A DNA stretch of 64,000 nucleotides, from the NCBI RefSeq assembly GCF_014268505.2, contig NZ_JABWQP020000004.1, forward strand, positions 62,001 to 126,000. Reading direction: 5' to 3'. The translations under genes were made by a program, and so were the position numbers. The notes beneath the pieces are model-generated. The model saw only the letters and a list, made by a program, of their open reading frames with translations. It was not told the DNA's origin and did not search any database. Within the stretch, counting starts at the first letter, position 1. Each line of letters starts with the position of its first letter. Positions 19,519 through 28,799 of the stretch are shown here, piece after piece. Origin of the DNA: Pseudomonas khorasanensis. Lineage in GTDB: Bacteria > Pseudomonadota > Gammaproteobacteria > Pseudomonadales > Pseudomonadaceae.

Positions 19519-21845
19519 GAGCGCGTCTCCGCAGCGGCTTCATGCCGCCCGGCCCACGGCGCGAGCATGAAGCTGAACGCCAGGCCAAGGCTTACCGACA
19601 GGCCGAAATTACTCACCGCCGGCGTGCTTGAAACCGCCAGCAGTCCGAACGACAACCAGGTCGTCACCGCTGCGAGCAAGGTACCGAGCAGACTCACCGC
19701 CGCGCCGCCGACCTGTTCGCGCATGAGGATCGCATAATCGACGCTGATCGCCGTCACCAGCAGCAGGCCGAACAGGCTGAACAGCGTCAGCGGCTGACCG
19801 AGCCAGCCGAGGCTGGCCAGACTGCACAGCGCCGCCAGCAGCGGCAGGGCGACGATGCGCAACGCGCCGGTCAGGCCGAACGGCAGGATCAGCACCAGCA
19901 CGATCAACACGCAGGAAGCGAGTTTCAGTTCGGCGGCGCTGATCTGCGTGGCGGCGAAAACCTTGTTCAGATCGCCCAGGCGATCGACCAGCACCACCCC
20001 CGGCAAGTCCAGCGCCTGTACGCGCAGCAGCGACGGATTGTTCAAGCCCTGCAGGCTGGTCATCGCGGCAACGCCGTCTGCGGTCGGTCCGAGCCAGAGC
20101 GTTCGATAAGGCTCGCCGAGCGGCCCGGCCAGCGCCGCGTCGATGTCTTCGGCAGGCAACGTCTGCAACTGCTGCAATTCGTTTTGCAACGCCGCCGCTG
20201 GCACGCCGAGATCGAGCAGCGGCTGCCAGAACGACGGCAGCCTGTTCAATGCTTCGCGCACTTGCTGTTGCTGGCTCGGCGCGCTGACCAATTGGTCGAG
20301 GGCCAGATAGCCCTGCAGCTTGTCGAGGTTGACCAGTTGCTGCAAACGCTCACTCAACGCTGCCTGCCGCTCGAGCAACTGCTGCTGGTTGGCGGCGCGG
20401 ATGAGGAAGAACTGACTGGTCGGCTGATAACCGGTAATGCGTGCGATGGTCTGCGCTTCATCGGTCAGATGCTGCGGCGCACCGACCCATTGGCGGATGT
20501 CGTTTTTGCTTTGCAGCTGCATCAGACCGCCGATGCAGCAAGCGATCAGCAAGGCCAATAGCACCGAAGTGCTGACGCGTTCTATCAGTTTTTCGCGCAG
20601 ACGGATCAGGCGTTCCGCCAGTCGCAGCGGCCATCGCGCCGGGCGCAGTTCGACATTTTTCAGCAGCGCCGGGAGCAGACAGACGGCAGACAGGTAGGCA
20701 CCGAGCAAGCCTGCGGCGGAGAACACGGCGATTTGCGTCAACGCCGGGAACGGTGTCCACGCCAGCGCCAGATAACCGATGACGCTGGTGATCAGACTCA
20801 GTGTCAGCCCCGGCAAGGTCAGGCGCAGGGCCGGCCAACTGCGCCATGGCTTGAGGCTCCAGCTCTTGGACAGATAGTGCAGCGGATAATCCACGGCGAC
20901 GCCGATCAGGCTAGAGCCGAGCACCAGCGTCATCACATGCATGTGGCCGAATAGCGCCACGCACGCCACGGCACCAAACAACATGCCGACCAGCACCGGG
21001 ACGAACGCCAGCAACACGCGCCAGCGACGAAACGCCAACAGCAGCAACAGCAGAATGCCGACCGTCGCGCCGCCGCCTACCCAAGTCATTTCGCGGGTGG
21101 CTTGTTGTTGCCCGTTGGCTGCGAACAGCAGGCCGCTGGCGGCAAGCAATTGCACGTCGGACTTTGCCGCCTGCTCGCGGCTGCGCTGGAGCAGATCCGC
21201 CACTTGCAGCGGCAGGTTCATGTCGAAGGCGTTGCCGGTGGTACGTGCACGCAGCATCACCCAGCTGTTGCCGTCGGCATCGGCGACCAGAGCGCCGCTG
21301 CCGATGTCCAGTTGCACCGCGCCGTGTTTCGGCTGGCTGTTCTGGATGCGTCCGGTCAGGCCCAGCCAATCGTCCTGGCTGGGCACCAGCGTGAAACCGT
21401 TGAACGGGTCGAACAGGGCCTGCACCCGTTGCTGAATGAACGCATCGGGGTGCTCGCTGAGCAGTTGGCGATCATCTTCCGAGAGCATCGCCAATCGCCC
21501 TTGCAGCAATTGCGTGCGCAGCGCCGGCAAGTCCGCTTGCAGGTTCCACTGCACTTTTTCGAACAGACCGCTGGCCTGCCATTGCTCGCCCAGTTGCTGC
21601 GCCATGGCCAGCGCATGCTGGCGATCGGCGTGGCCGACCAGCACCAGCATTTCCCGGTTGAGCGGCTCCTGGATGCGCTGTTCGGCGCGCAGTTCGAGGG
21701 CGTCTGGACTCGTCCCGGGCACCAACTCCATCAGGTTCGCCGATAGAGGCGCACCGTCGCGCCACTGCCAGCCGGCCAGCGCCACCACGGCCAGCAGCAG
21801 GGTCAGAAACAGCCAGGGCAGCCTGCGTTCACTCAGCAAAGTCAT
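19515..21845 (-). CDS. MMPL/RND-family exporter of the APE cluster (ApeM-like)
   Basis: 776 aa inner-membrane protein with the two-repeat MMPL layout: one N-terminal helix (about 8-27), a large periplasmic domain, five or six helices, a second periplasmic domain, then the last helices. MMPL proteins next to LolA-like carriers move aryl polyene lipids from the inner membrane to the envelope. ATG 21845 is chosen over an upstream in-frame start at 21857; both overlap lolA-like coding sequence. ATGA overlap with the antiporter gene downstream. Confidence 0.9.
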   Translation of the reverse strand: MTLLSERRLPWLFLTLLLAVVALAGWQWRDGAPLSANLMELVPGTSPDALELRAEQRIQEPLNREMLVLVGHADRQHALAMAQQLGEQWQASGLFEKVQWNLQADLPALRTQLLQGRLAMLSEDDRQLLSEHPDAFIQQRVQALFDPFNGFTLVPSQDDWLGLTGRIQNSQPKHGAVQLDIGSGALVADADGNSWVMLRARTTGNAFDMNLPLQVADLLQRSREQAAKSDVQLLAASGLLFAANGQQQATREMTWVGGGATVGILLLLLLAFRRWRVLLAFVPVLVGMLFGAVACVALFGHMHVMTLVLGSSLIGVAVDYPLHYLSKSWSLKPWRSWPALRLTLPGLTLSLITSVIGYLALAWTPFPALTQIAVFSAAGLLGAYLSAVCLLPALLKNVELRPARWPLRLAERLIRLREKLIERVSTSVLLALLIACCIGGLMQLQSKNDIRQWVGAPQHLTDEAQTIARITGYQPTSQFFLIRAANQQQLLERQAALSERLQQLVNLDKLQGYLALDQLVSAPSQQQQVREALNRLPSFWQPLLDLGVPAAALQNELQQLQTLPAEDIDAALAGPLGEPYRTLWLGPTADGVAAMTSLQGLNNPSLLRVQALDLPGVVLVDRLGDLNKVFAATQISAAELKLASCVLIVLVLILPFGLTGALRIVALPLLAALCSLASLGWLGQPLTLFSLFGLLLVTAISVDYAILMREQVGGAAVSLLGTLLAAVTTWLSFGLLAVSSTPAVSNFGLSVSLGLAFSFMLAPWAGRHEAAAETRS

Positions 21846-22431
21846 GTTGCTCCGCATCGCTCAACGGTTGCTCGGCCGTGCTGTCCTGCAGGCGCAGCAG
21901 CGTGCTGTCGCCTTGGGTTTCCATCAGTTCGATGGTTTGCACCAATTCGCCGCCGTCGATGTTGATGCGGTTGAACACTTGCTTGAGCAGCATCGAGCGC
22001 GGGGTCAACGTCAGTATCCACTGCTGTGCCGTGCCGCTCAGAGCCAGCTCGAAATCCCGTTGCAAGCCGCTGCTGTCGCCTTGCAGCACGGCGAGGAACA
22101 AGCGGTTCTGCTCGGCCCCGGCGCTCTTGCCTGGCAGCAATTGCCAGCCGTTGTTGTCGCGACGGGCGATGCCTTTGGCGGTGATGCGGTAGTCCTGCTG
22201 CAGCGGGGTTTTCAACAACCACAGCAGACCATGATCTTTCGCCAAGACAAAACTGCCTTTGCTGATCAGCGGTTTCGGCAAGGCGCGCAGGTGTTTTTCC
22301 TGAGTGAACCGGCCATGGATCACATCCGGTTTCGCCAGTTGCTCACTAAGTTGTTGCAGGTCAAAGGCGTTGGCCCATGACGACACGGCCAGCAGCGCCA
22401 AAGCGCCAAGGCTTTTGAAAAAAGGGTTCAT
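21829..22431 (-). CDS. LolA-like periplasmic carrier of the APE cluster
   Basis: 200 aa with a clear signal peptide (cleavage after SSWANA, about residue 22). The LolA-type half-barrel opening follows: LSEQLAKPDVIHGRFTQEKHL, then RALPKPLISKGSFVLAKDHG. It is predicted to carry the lipid-linked aryl polyene across the periplasm between the MMPL pump and an outer-membrane lipoprotein. The ATG overlaps the thioesterase stop (ATGA). Confidence 0.88.
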   Translation of the reverse strand: MNPFFKSLGALALLAVSSWANAFDLQQLSEQLAKPDVIHGRFTQEKHLRALPKPLISKGSFVLAKDHGLLWLLKTPLQQDYRITAKGIARRDNNGWQLLPGKSAGAEQNRLFLAVLQGDSSGLQRDFELALSGTAQQWILTLTPRSMLLKQVFNRINIDGGELVQTIELMETQGDSTLLRLQDSTAEQPLSDAEQHDFAE

Positions 22432-22853
22432 CGCAGCATCCTTTCCACGGCATCGGTGAAAACTTTCGGTGAAGCCAGCTGCATTTCACGGCTGCTGACC
22501 TCGACGGCGACCTGCACCGAGCTGGCGCGGGTCAGGCGTTCGCCGCTTTGCAGGTCGGTGATCAGGTAGTTGATCTTCAGACGGTTTTCCCATTCGACCA
22601 GACTGGCGCGCACATTCAGCCGTTGGCCGAACACCGCGCCGCGCACGTAACGCAGTTGCAGGTCGATGATCGGCCAGGCGTAACCCGACTCGACCATGTG
22701 CGTGTAGTTGTGGCCGATCTTGTCCAGCAGCGCGCACCGGGCCACTTCCAGGTATTTGACGTAATGGCCGTGCCAGACCACATGCATCGTATCGACGTCG
22801 AAAAACGGCACGAGGATCTCGGTATCGGCGTGAAGCACTCCGGCACTACGCAT
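22428..22853 (-). CDS. apeK: Hotdog thioesterase (4HBT/YbgC-like) of the APE cluster (ApeK-like)
   Basis: 141 aa from ATG 22853. The 4HBT signature is visible: FFDVDTMHVVWHGHYVKYLE (about 18-37), with the catalytic Asp of DVDTMHVVWHG. It may release or edit acyl chains from the carrier protein. It overlaps the ammonia-lyase gene by 8 bp and the lolA-like gene by 4 bp. Confidence 0.9.
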   Translation of the reverse strand: MRSAGVLHADTEILVPFFDVDTMHVVWHGHYVKYLEVARCALLDKIGHNYTHMVESGYAWPIIDLQLRYVRGAVFGQRLNVRASLVEWENRLKINYLITDLQSGERLTRASSVQVAVEVSSREMQLASPKVFTDAVERMLR

Positions 22854-24390
22854 GCAGCCTCCAGTGTTGCGCGGCGATGCGTTGCAGGCACAGGCGCAGC
22901 TCGCCTTCCAGCGCACGGTCTTCGATGACGGGCGGGAAGTCTTTAGCCAGTTCTTCATGCATCGCGGCCAGTGCTGGCGGCAGCGGGCGTGCGTCTGCGG
23001 CTTGAGCGCGCAGCCACACGCCCTGATTGGCGGCAAGCAACGTGGCGGCGGCGACCTGTTCGGTCAGCTCCAGCACGCGGATCGCATCACGGGCGGCGAT
23101 GGTGCCCATGCTCACCTTGTCCTGGTTATGGCATTCGGTGGAGCGAGAAAATACGCTCGCCGGCATGGTGTTTTTCAGCGCTTCGGCGGTCCACGCGCTG
23201 GTGCCGATCTGCACTGCCTTGAAGCCGTGATTGATCATCGCCCGATCCGCCGGGGCGCCGGACAGGTTGCTCGGCAAGCCATGGTTGTAGCGCTCGTCGA
23301 CCAGCAGCGCGAGTTGCCGATCGAGCAGGTCGGCGACGTTGGCCACGAGGTTTTTCAGGCTGTCCATGGCGAACGCAATATGCCCGCCGTAGAAGTGCCC
23401 GCCGTGCAGCACACGCTCGGCTTCGGCGTCGATGATCGGGTTGTCGTTGGCGCTGTTCAGTTCGGTCTCGATGAACCCGCGCAGCCAGGTCAGGCTGTCG
23501 GCCAGCACGCCGAGTACATGCGGCGCGCAACGCAGCGAGTAACGATCCTGCAGGCGATGCAACGGCGCGGTCGGTGCATCGATCGCCAGATCCTTGCGCA
23601 GCCACGCGGCCACCTGCATTTGCCCGGGATGCGGTTTTGCGGCGAACAGGCGCTCGTCGAAATGCTCTGGATTGCCCTGCAGCGCCACGACGTTGAGCGC
23701 AGTGATGCGCGTGGCCAGTTGCAGCAGGTAATCGGCGCGGGCGAAGGCGAGGCAGGCGAGACCGGTCATCACCGCCGTGCCGTTCATCAGTGCCAGCGCT
23801 TCTTTCGGACGCAGCACCAGCGGTGTCCAGCCCAGCTCGCGGTGCACATCGGCGGCTTGGCGGCGTTCGCCACGGAACATTACTTCGCGCTCACCGGACA
23901 GGGTCGCGGCGACGTAGGACAGCGGCGTCAGATCGCCGCTGGCGCCGACCGAGCCTTCCTCGGGAATCAGCGGCAGGATGTCGTATTCGAGAAACGCGTG
24001 CAGACGCTCCAGCAGCTCCACGCGCACCCCGGACACGCCGTGGCACAGCGACTGCAAACGCGCCGCGAGCACTGCGCGTGTGGCCTGCGCGTCGAGCAGT
24101 TTGCCCAGCCCGCAACCATGAAACGTATAGAGATGGCGCGGCAACGCTTCGACGTGATGCAGCGGCACCGCGACCACGCAGGAATCGCCGTACCCGGTGG
24201 TGACGCCGTAGATCACGCCTTCCTTGTCCAGAAGCGAATCGAGAAAACGCGCGCCCTTGGCGATGCGCTCGCGATAGTCGGCGTCATCCTGCAATTGCAC
24301 GGGCGCCTGACGGTTGGCCAGGGCCAGCACGTCTTCGATGCGCAAAGGGCGTTCGCCGAAGGTTACCGGCTCATGGGTGGGCGTCGTCAT
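22846..24390 (-). CDS. Aromatic amino acid ammonia-lyase (HAL/PAL/TAL family) of the APE cluster
   Basis: 514 aa MIO-dependent lyase. The cofactor-forming triad A150-S151-G152 lies in GSVGASGDLTPLS, and the catalytic Tyr is Y61 (IYGVTTGYGD). The position that sets substrate choice reads F90-H91 (LYTFHGCG), unlike the S-H of histidine lyases, so an aromatic substrate such as tyrosine or phenylalanine is more likely than histidine. In flexirubin-type clusters such an enzyme makes the cinnamate/coumarate starter. It would feed the acyl-activating enzyme encoded upstream in the same operon. ATG 24390 has GGAAG 5 bp before it. Confidence 0.88.
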   Translation of the reverse strand: MTTPTHEPVTFGERPLRIEDVLALANRQAPVQLQDDADYRERIAKGARFLDSLLDKEGVIYGVTTGYGDSCVVAVPLHHVEALPRHLYTFHGCGLGKLLDAQATRAVLAARLQSLCHGVSGVRVELLERLHAFLEYDILPLIPEEGSVGASGDLTPLSYVAATLSGEREVMFRGERRQAADVHRELGWTPLVLRPKEALALMNGTAVMTGLACLAFARADYLLQLATRITALNVVALQGNPEHFDERLFAAKPHPGQMQVAAWLRKDLAIDAPTAPLHRLQDRYSLRCAPHVLGVLADSLTWLRGFIETELNSANDNPIIDAEAERVLHGGHFYGGHIAFAMDSLKNLVANVADLLDRQLALLVDERYNHGLPSNLSGAPADRAMINHGFKAVQIGTSAWTAEALKNTMPASVFSRSTECHNQDKVSMGTIAARDAIRVLELTEQVAAATLLAANQGVWLRAQAADARPLPPALAAMHEELAKDFPPVIEDRALEGELRLCLQRIAAQHWRLHA

Positions 24391-25318
24391 CGGTCTTCCA
24401 GAAAGGGTAAAAGTTGAACCATTGCTGCGGGGCTTCGAGGCAATAGTGACTCAGGCGTTGCGCATAGCGGCTGGCCCACTGATGAATGACCTGCTCGCGC
24501 TCGCGGCGTGTCCACACCACCGCGTCGGCGAAAGGTTCGAGGGTCAGGCGATAGTGGCCGTCGGGTTGCTTGAGGCACATCAGCAGATTGACCGGGCACT
24601 TGAGCAGGCCGGCCAGCAGCCACGGACCTTGCGGGAACGGCGCCGGGTGGCCGAGAAAATCCACGGTCACGCTACGGCCGCCGTGCAGCGGCACGCGGTC
24701 GCCGGCAATGGCCAGCCACTCACCGCGCTCCAGGCGTTCGTGCAGTTGCAGCATGATCACCGGGTCGAGTTCGCTGACCTGAATCAGGCGCAGATTGGTC
24801 GCCCCCGCTTCGCCGAGCAAACGGTTGAACTGCTCGGCGTGCTTGGTGTGCACCAGCACGTTCATGGTGACCTTTTCGCCAATCTCGGCCAGCGCCCGGC
24901 ACACCTCGAGATTGCCCAGGTGCGCACCGACCAGCAGTTGCCCGCGACTGCCGCGCAACTGGTTGCGCAGCAGGGCAGGGTCGATGATTTCAATGTGTTC
25001 GATGCTTAATTTACCGTTCCACACGTCGAGCTTGTCGAGCAGCGAATCGGCGAAGGTCATGAACTGGCTGAACACTCGCCAGTGGGTCGGGCGCAAGTCG
25101 TCGCGCTGACTCCAGTCGGCCAGGCGCTGCTGATATTGCCAGGCGCTGCGCCGGGCGATGCGGCCGAAGAGGAAAAAATACAGAACGATGCCGTACAGCA
25201 ACGGGCTGAGCAGGCGCCGGCCAAGGACTTTGGCGGCGAACGCGGTGAATTTCATCAGCAGGAAACTGCCGCGCTCTTCGCGGTCGGCCCAGTGCTTCTT
25301 GTCGGCGTTTTCGCTCAT
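24371..25318 (-). CDS. LpxL/HtrB-like acyltransferase of the APE cluster
   Basis: 315 aa lysophospholipid/lipid A acyltransferase-like membrane protein. It has an N-terminal hydrophobic helix (about 27-45), the HxxxxD-type motif in VGAHLGNLEVCRAL (about 128), and GDRVPLHGGRSVTVDFLG. It is expected to attach acyl groups to the lipid anchor of the aryl polyene. The ATG at 25318 overlaps the glycosyltransferase stop (ATGA). In some APE clusters this domain is, as I recall, fused to the glycosyltransferase; here the two are separate genes. Confidence 0.87.
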   Translation of the reverse strand: MSENADKKHWADREERGSFLLMKFTAFAAKVLGRRLLSPLLYGIVLYFFLFGRIARRSAWQYQQRLADWSQRDDLRPTHWRVFSQFMTFADSLLDKLDVWNGKLSIEHIEIIDPALLRNQLRGSRGQLLVGAHLGNLEVCRALAEIGEKVTMNVLVHTKHAEQFNRLLGEAGATNLRLIQVSELDPVIMLQLHERLERGEWLAIAGDRVPLHGGRSVTVDFLGHPAPFPQGPWLLAGLLKCPVNLLMCLKQPDGHYRLTLEPFADAVVWTRREREQVIHQWASRYAQRLSHYCLEAPQQWFNFYPFWKTDDDAHP

Positions 25319-26049
25319 GGTTTCCACCGTCGCCAGAGGATTACCGGCATACGCAGCAACATGCCGAAGAACAGCCGCGTGTGCATGCTGGAAATCAGCG
25401 CGTTGTCATGAAACAGGCGAAAGTGCGACACACCGTCCAGCGGGTAATGCACGCTGGTCTGCAGCCAGCGCATCGGTTGATTGCGCCACGACAGGCGTAC
25501 AAGAATGTCCGAGTCGAAATCCATGCGCTTGCCGACTTTCGCCGAGTCGATCACCACCAGGGTCGGCGCCAAAGGGTAGACGCGGAAACCGCACATCGAA
25601 TCGCGGATCTGCAACGACAGGGTGTTGATCCACACCATTACGTGAGTCAGATAGCGCGCATACAAACGCCCTTTCGGCACGCTCTCATCGAACAGCGGAT
25701 AACCGCAGATCATCGCTTCGGGATGGGCGCGGGATTCTTCAACGAAGCGCGCCACGTCGTGCAAGTCGTGCTGGCCGTCGGCGTCGACCTGCAAGGCATG
25801 GCTGAAGCCCAGCCGCGAGGCTTCGCGCAAACCTGTCATCACCGCACCGCCCTTGCCCTGATTGGCTGTGAGGCGCACCAGAAAAACCCGGTCGCGCTCG
25901 GCCAGGGTGTCGAGCACCCGCGCGCAGGAGGGCTCGCTGGCATCGTCCACCAGAATGCACGGCAGGCCTTGCGCAAGCAGAGCATCGACCACGGTGGCAA
26001 TCGCGGTTTCGTGGTTGTACACCGGGATTACGGCGCAGGGGTTATGCAT
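25315..26049 (-). CDS. Family 2 glycosyltransferase of the APE cluster
   Basis: 244 aa GT-A fold protein. It opens with CAVIPVYNHETAI, then has the nucleotide-sugar DDASE and the metal-binding DxD in QVDADGQHD (about 95). ATG 26049 is chosen, since the longer open frame upstream lies inside the ligase gene. It overlaps the ligase-dehydratase stop by 8 bp. It is likely to add a sugar during assembly of the lipid anchor or head; the acceptor is not known. Confidence 0.88.
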   Translation of the reverse strand: MHNPCAVIPVYNHETAIATVVDALLAQGLPCILVDDASEPSCARVLDTLAERDRVFLVRLTANQGKGGAVMTGLREASRLGFSHALQVDADGQHDLHDVARFVEESRAHPEAMICGYPLFDESVPKGRLYARYLTHVMVWINTLSLQIRDSMCGFRVYPLAPTLVVIDSAKVGKRMDFDSDILVRLSWRNQPMRWLQTSVHYPLDGVSHFRLFHDNALISSMHTRLFFGMLLRMPVILWRRWKP

Positions 26050-27721
26050 GGGGAGCCCCCAGAAGAATGCGTCCACTGGAGCAGGTCGCCGTGGCATTTC
26101 GGTAAGCGAAATACAGTTTGCCGCGCTCCGCATCGAAACGCAGGTGCAGCTGGATCTCATCACCGGGCCGCACCAGTTGCTGGAACTTCAGCACTTCCAT
26201 ACCGGCGAACGCGCCCGTCAGGTTCAGCAACTGCCTGCCAAGATTCAACGCCCATTCCACCTGCACAACGCCGGGCAGCACGGGGGCCTTGGGGAAGTGG
26301 CCGCTGAAGTAGGCCAGGTCCGGCGGTACGTTGAGTTGCAGGTGCCACTCGCCATCGGTTTGCGCTTGCGCCAGCACCTCGGGCGCTTTCGGGCGGTCAC
26401 CGATGAGCAGCGCTTCGATGTCGGCCTGAGGCAGTTTGCCCTGGCTGTTCAGCGGCAGTTGCCGCACCAGGCGCCAGCGCCGGGGCAGGGCCAGCGCCTC
26501 GCAATGCTCTCTCAGGTGCTGGCGCAAGGTTTCGGTCAGGCTGCGACGGCCGTGTTCGCGCAGGGCAAACAGGCCTGACTCGCTCAGCACCAGCAAGGCG
26601 CCGAGGGATGCACGGTTTTCCTGAACCACGCCCAGCCGCGCTTCGGCGACCCAGTCGTGGGTGACAAGGGCTTGCTCGAGCATCGGCAGGGAAACACGTT
26701 TTTCTTCGAGTTTGACGATCCGGTCCAGTCGCCCCAGCAGTTCAAATCGACCGTCGGCAGCGATGCGCGCGGCATCGGCGGTGTGTTCGATACGGCCGAC
26801 GGGCAGATAGGGGGAGGCGACGAGCAGCGCGCCGTCGCTGTCCTGACTCAGCTCGACACCGGCAAACGGCTGCCACAAGGGTTCGCCCTGACGCCAGGCG
26901 ATGCCACCGGTTTCCGAGCTGCCGAGGATTTCCGTCGGCCACTGCTGCAAGCGCTGCTTGAGACGCTGTGCCGCCTCGGCCGGTAATGCCCCGCCGGAAG
27001 AAAACACCCGACGCACAGCACTCATGGCCGGCCAGTCGAGGTTGTCGCCCATGCGCTTGAGCAAGGCCGGGCTGGCGACCCAGGCAAACGCCGGATGTTC
27101 GCGGCTGGCACGCTGCAAGTCTTCAGCAAAGGCGAGTTGCCTGCGCACGATCGGGCGTCCGGCGCACAACGGCCACAGCACGCGGAAGAGCAGGCCGTAA
27201 ATATGCTGGGTGGCGACGCTGCCGATGATGCAGGCTTCGCCCAGGCCAGTGCCCCATAGCTGCTCCAATGCTTCGACTTCATTGGCCAGTTGGCGCAGGG
27301 TCTTGTCGATGCGCTTGGGTTCGCCGCTGGAGCCGGAGGTGCACAGGCTCAGACGGCATTGATCCAGATCCAGCTCGGCGCCGGACAATGGCGGTTGCTG
27401 GAAGTCGTTCAATTGCGCGTCGTCGGGTTGATCCGTCAGCCACAGATCGACTTCACCCGCCCAACGCTGGCGGGTCTGCGGTTGCAGATCCGAGGGCAGC
27501 AAAACGCTGACGCCGGCACGCCAGGCGCCGAGCAGGGCGATGGCGAGGTCGGCGGCATCTTCAAGTTGCACGGCCAGCCGATTGATGCCTCTGGCTTGCA
27601 GACCGGCCGCGACGCTCAATGCGCACTCGTGCAACTGTGCGTGATCCAGTGCCGGCGCCTGGCAGATCGCCCGTGCCGGCAACGCCTTGAGCAACAGTCG
27701 CTCAAGTTTTATCCAATTCAT
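26042..27721 (-). CDS. Acyl-activating AMP-ligase fused to a hotdog dehydratase domain (ApeH-ApeI type)
   Basis: 559 aa. Residues about 1-445 form an AMP-binding ligase with the P-loop [13 protein letters not shown] and the adenine region [11 protein letters not shown], expected to load the aryl acid onto a carrier protein. Residues about 460-559 are a FabZ/thioester-dehydratase domain with H475 in [12 protein letters not shown] and E489. In described clusters these are the separate ApeH and ApeI, so this is a natural fusion, also seen in some Pseudomonas as I recall. ATG 27721 overlaps the upstream stop (ATGA). Confidence 0.88.
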   Translation of the reverse strand: MNWIKLERLLLKALPARAICQAPALDHAQLHECALSVAAGLQARGINRLAVQLEDAADLAIALLGAWRAGVSVLLPSDLQPQTRQRWAGEVDLWLTDQPDDAQLNDFQQPPLSGAELDLDQCRLSLCTSGSSGEPKRIDKTLRQLANEVEALEQLWGTGLGEACIIGSVATQHIYGLLFRVLWPLCAGRPIVRRQLAFAEDLQRASREHPAFAWVASPALLKRMGDNLDWPAMSAVRRVFSSGGALPAEAAQRLKQRLQQWPTEILGSSETGGIAWRQGEPLWQPFAGVELSQDSDGALLVASPYLPVGRIEHTADAARIAADGRFELLGRLDRIVKLEEKRVSLPMLEQALVTHDWVAEARLGVVQENRASLGALLVLSESGLFALREHGRRSLTETLRQHLREHCEALALPRRWRLVRQLPLNSQGKLPQADIEALLIGDRPKAPEVLAQAQTDGEWHLQLNVPPDLAYFSGHFPKAPVLPGVVQVEWALNLGRQLLNLTGAFAGMEVLKFQQLVRPGDEIQLHLRFDAERGKLYFAYRNATATCSSGRILLGAPHA

Positions 27722-28263
27722 GTACGGCCTCTTACCCGTTGTCGTATCAGCCATTCAATGGCAAACATCAGGCCGATCAATCCGTAGGAGATCAGGCCGG
27801 TGTACAACATCCACCAATCCAGCGGCGCCCACAGGGTGAGGAGGGCGGCGCACAAACCGTTGCAAAAGAAAAACACGCTCCAGGCCACCGTGACCTTGCG
27901 CGTGTAGAGAATGGCAATATCCGGCAGCTCCGGCTCACGCAACCGCGCCAGACGCTCGACCATCGGTGGCCCGTATTTCAGGCTCAGACCGAACATTGCC
28001 AGCATGAAAGCGCTGATCAGCACGGGGTACCAGCGCAGCAATTGCGGGCTGTCGAACGCTGCCAGCAGCAGGCAGAACACGATGGCTACGCAAGCCATCC
28101 ACAGGCTGCCGGGTTTGCGTTCGCCGGTCAGGGCACGTGCCAGCCACAGGCTGCCCAGCAGCAGCGCAAATTGCCACGGGGCAAAATGCTCCATGCCGAA
28201 ATACACCGCAAAGGGGTACAGCAGACCGGCCAGCAACAGGCCCAGGCCGATCAGCCGGCTCAT
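27718..28263 (-). CDS. COG4648-type membrane protein of the APE cluster (ApeG-like)
   Basis: 181 aa with about five or six hydrophobic helices (for example LIGLGLLLAGLLYPFAVYFGM at the N-terminus, and a C-terminal TGLISYGLIGLMFAIEWLI). Such small membrane proteins sit between the carrier proteins and the ligase in most aryl polyene clusters; no catalytic role is known. ATGA overlaps with the genes on both sides. Confidence 0.8.
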   Translation of the reverse strand: MSRLIGLGLLLAGLLYPFAVYFGMEHFAPWQFALLLGSLWLARALTGERKPGSLWMACVAIVFCLLLAAFDSPQLLRWYPVLISAFMLAMFGLSLKYGPPMVERLARLREPELPDIAILYTRKVTVAWSVFFFCNGLCAALLTLWAPLDWWMLYTGLISYGLIGLMFAIEWLIRQRVRGRT

Positions 28264-28514
28264 GCGGCCGGTTGAACCAGACGGAACACCGCCTCGACCA
28301 CGTCACCGACGGTGCGCACCGATTTGAATTCCTCGGCGGCGATTTTCTTGCCGGTCTGGCGTTTGATGTGGTCGATCAGGTCAACGGCGTCGATGCTGTC
28401 GATTTCCAGATCCTGATACAGGTTGGCGTCCATGCTGACCCGGCCCGGATCCAGTTCGAACAGCTCGACCAGGGCATCGCGCAGGGTAATGAAAATATCG
28501 TCACGAGTTTGCAT
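28260..28514 (-). CDS. apeF: Acyl carrier protein of the APE cluster (ApeF-like)
   Basis: 84 aa four-helix carrier. The phosphopantetheine serine is in DLEIDSIDAVDLID (Ser about 40). It is one of two adjacent carriers; having two suggests separate loading of starter and malonyl or chain units. ATG 28514 with a 9-bp gap from the first carrier gene. Confidence 0.9.
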   Translation of the reverse strand: MQTRDDIFITLRDALVELFELDPGRVSMDANLYQDLEIDSIDAVDLIDHIKRQTGKKIAAEEFKSVRTVGDVVEAVFRLVQPAA

Positions 28515-28523
28515 GGTCCGGTC

Positions 28524-28799
28524 TCAAGCTGGCTGTTTTGCCGTGACGAATGCCGCGAGGCTCGCCACGCTGGTGAAATGGTTGCGGGTGTCTTTGGCAT
28601 CGGCGTCAATCTTGATGCCGTATTTTTTCTGGATCGCCAGACCCAATTCCAGCGCATCCACGGAATCCAGACCAAGGCCCTCACCAAACAGTGTTTGTTC
28701 GTCGCCGATGTCGTCAGGGCCGATGTCTTCAAGGCCGAGGGCGTCGATGATCAACAGTTTGATGTCACGCACCAGGCTAGCGGTGTTCAGTTCGCTCAT
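28524..28799 (-). CDS. apeE: Acyl carrier protein of the APE cluster (ApeE-like)
   Basis: 91 aa from ATG 28799; a longer frame back to 28829 lies in the acyltransferase gene. The 4'-phosphopantetheine serine is in EGLGLDSVDALELGL (Ser about 43). A C-terminal tail rich in Phe and Val follows. It is expected to hold the growing polyene chain. Confidence 0.9.
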   Translation of the reverse strand: MSELNTASLVRDIKLLIIDALGLEDIGPDDIGDEQTLFGEGLGLDSVDALELGLAIQKKYGIKIDADAKDTRNHFTSVASLAAFVTAKQPA

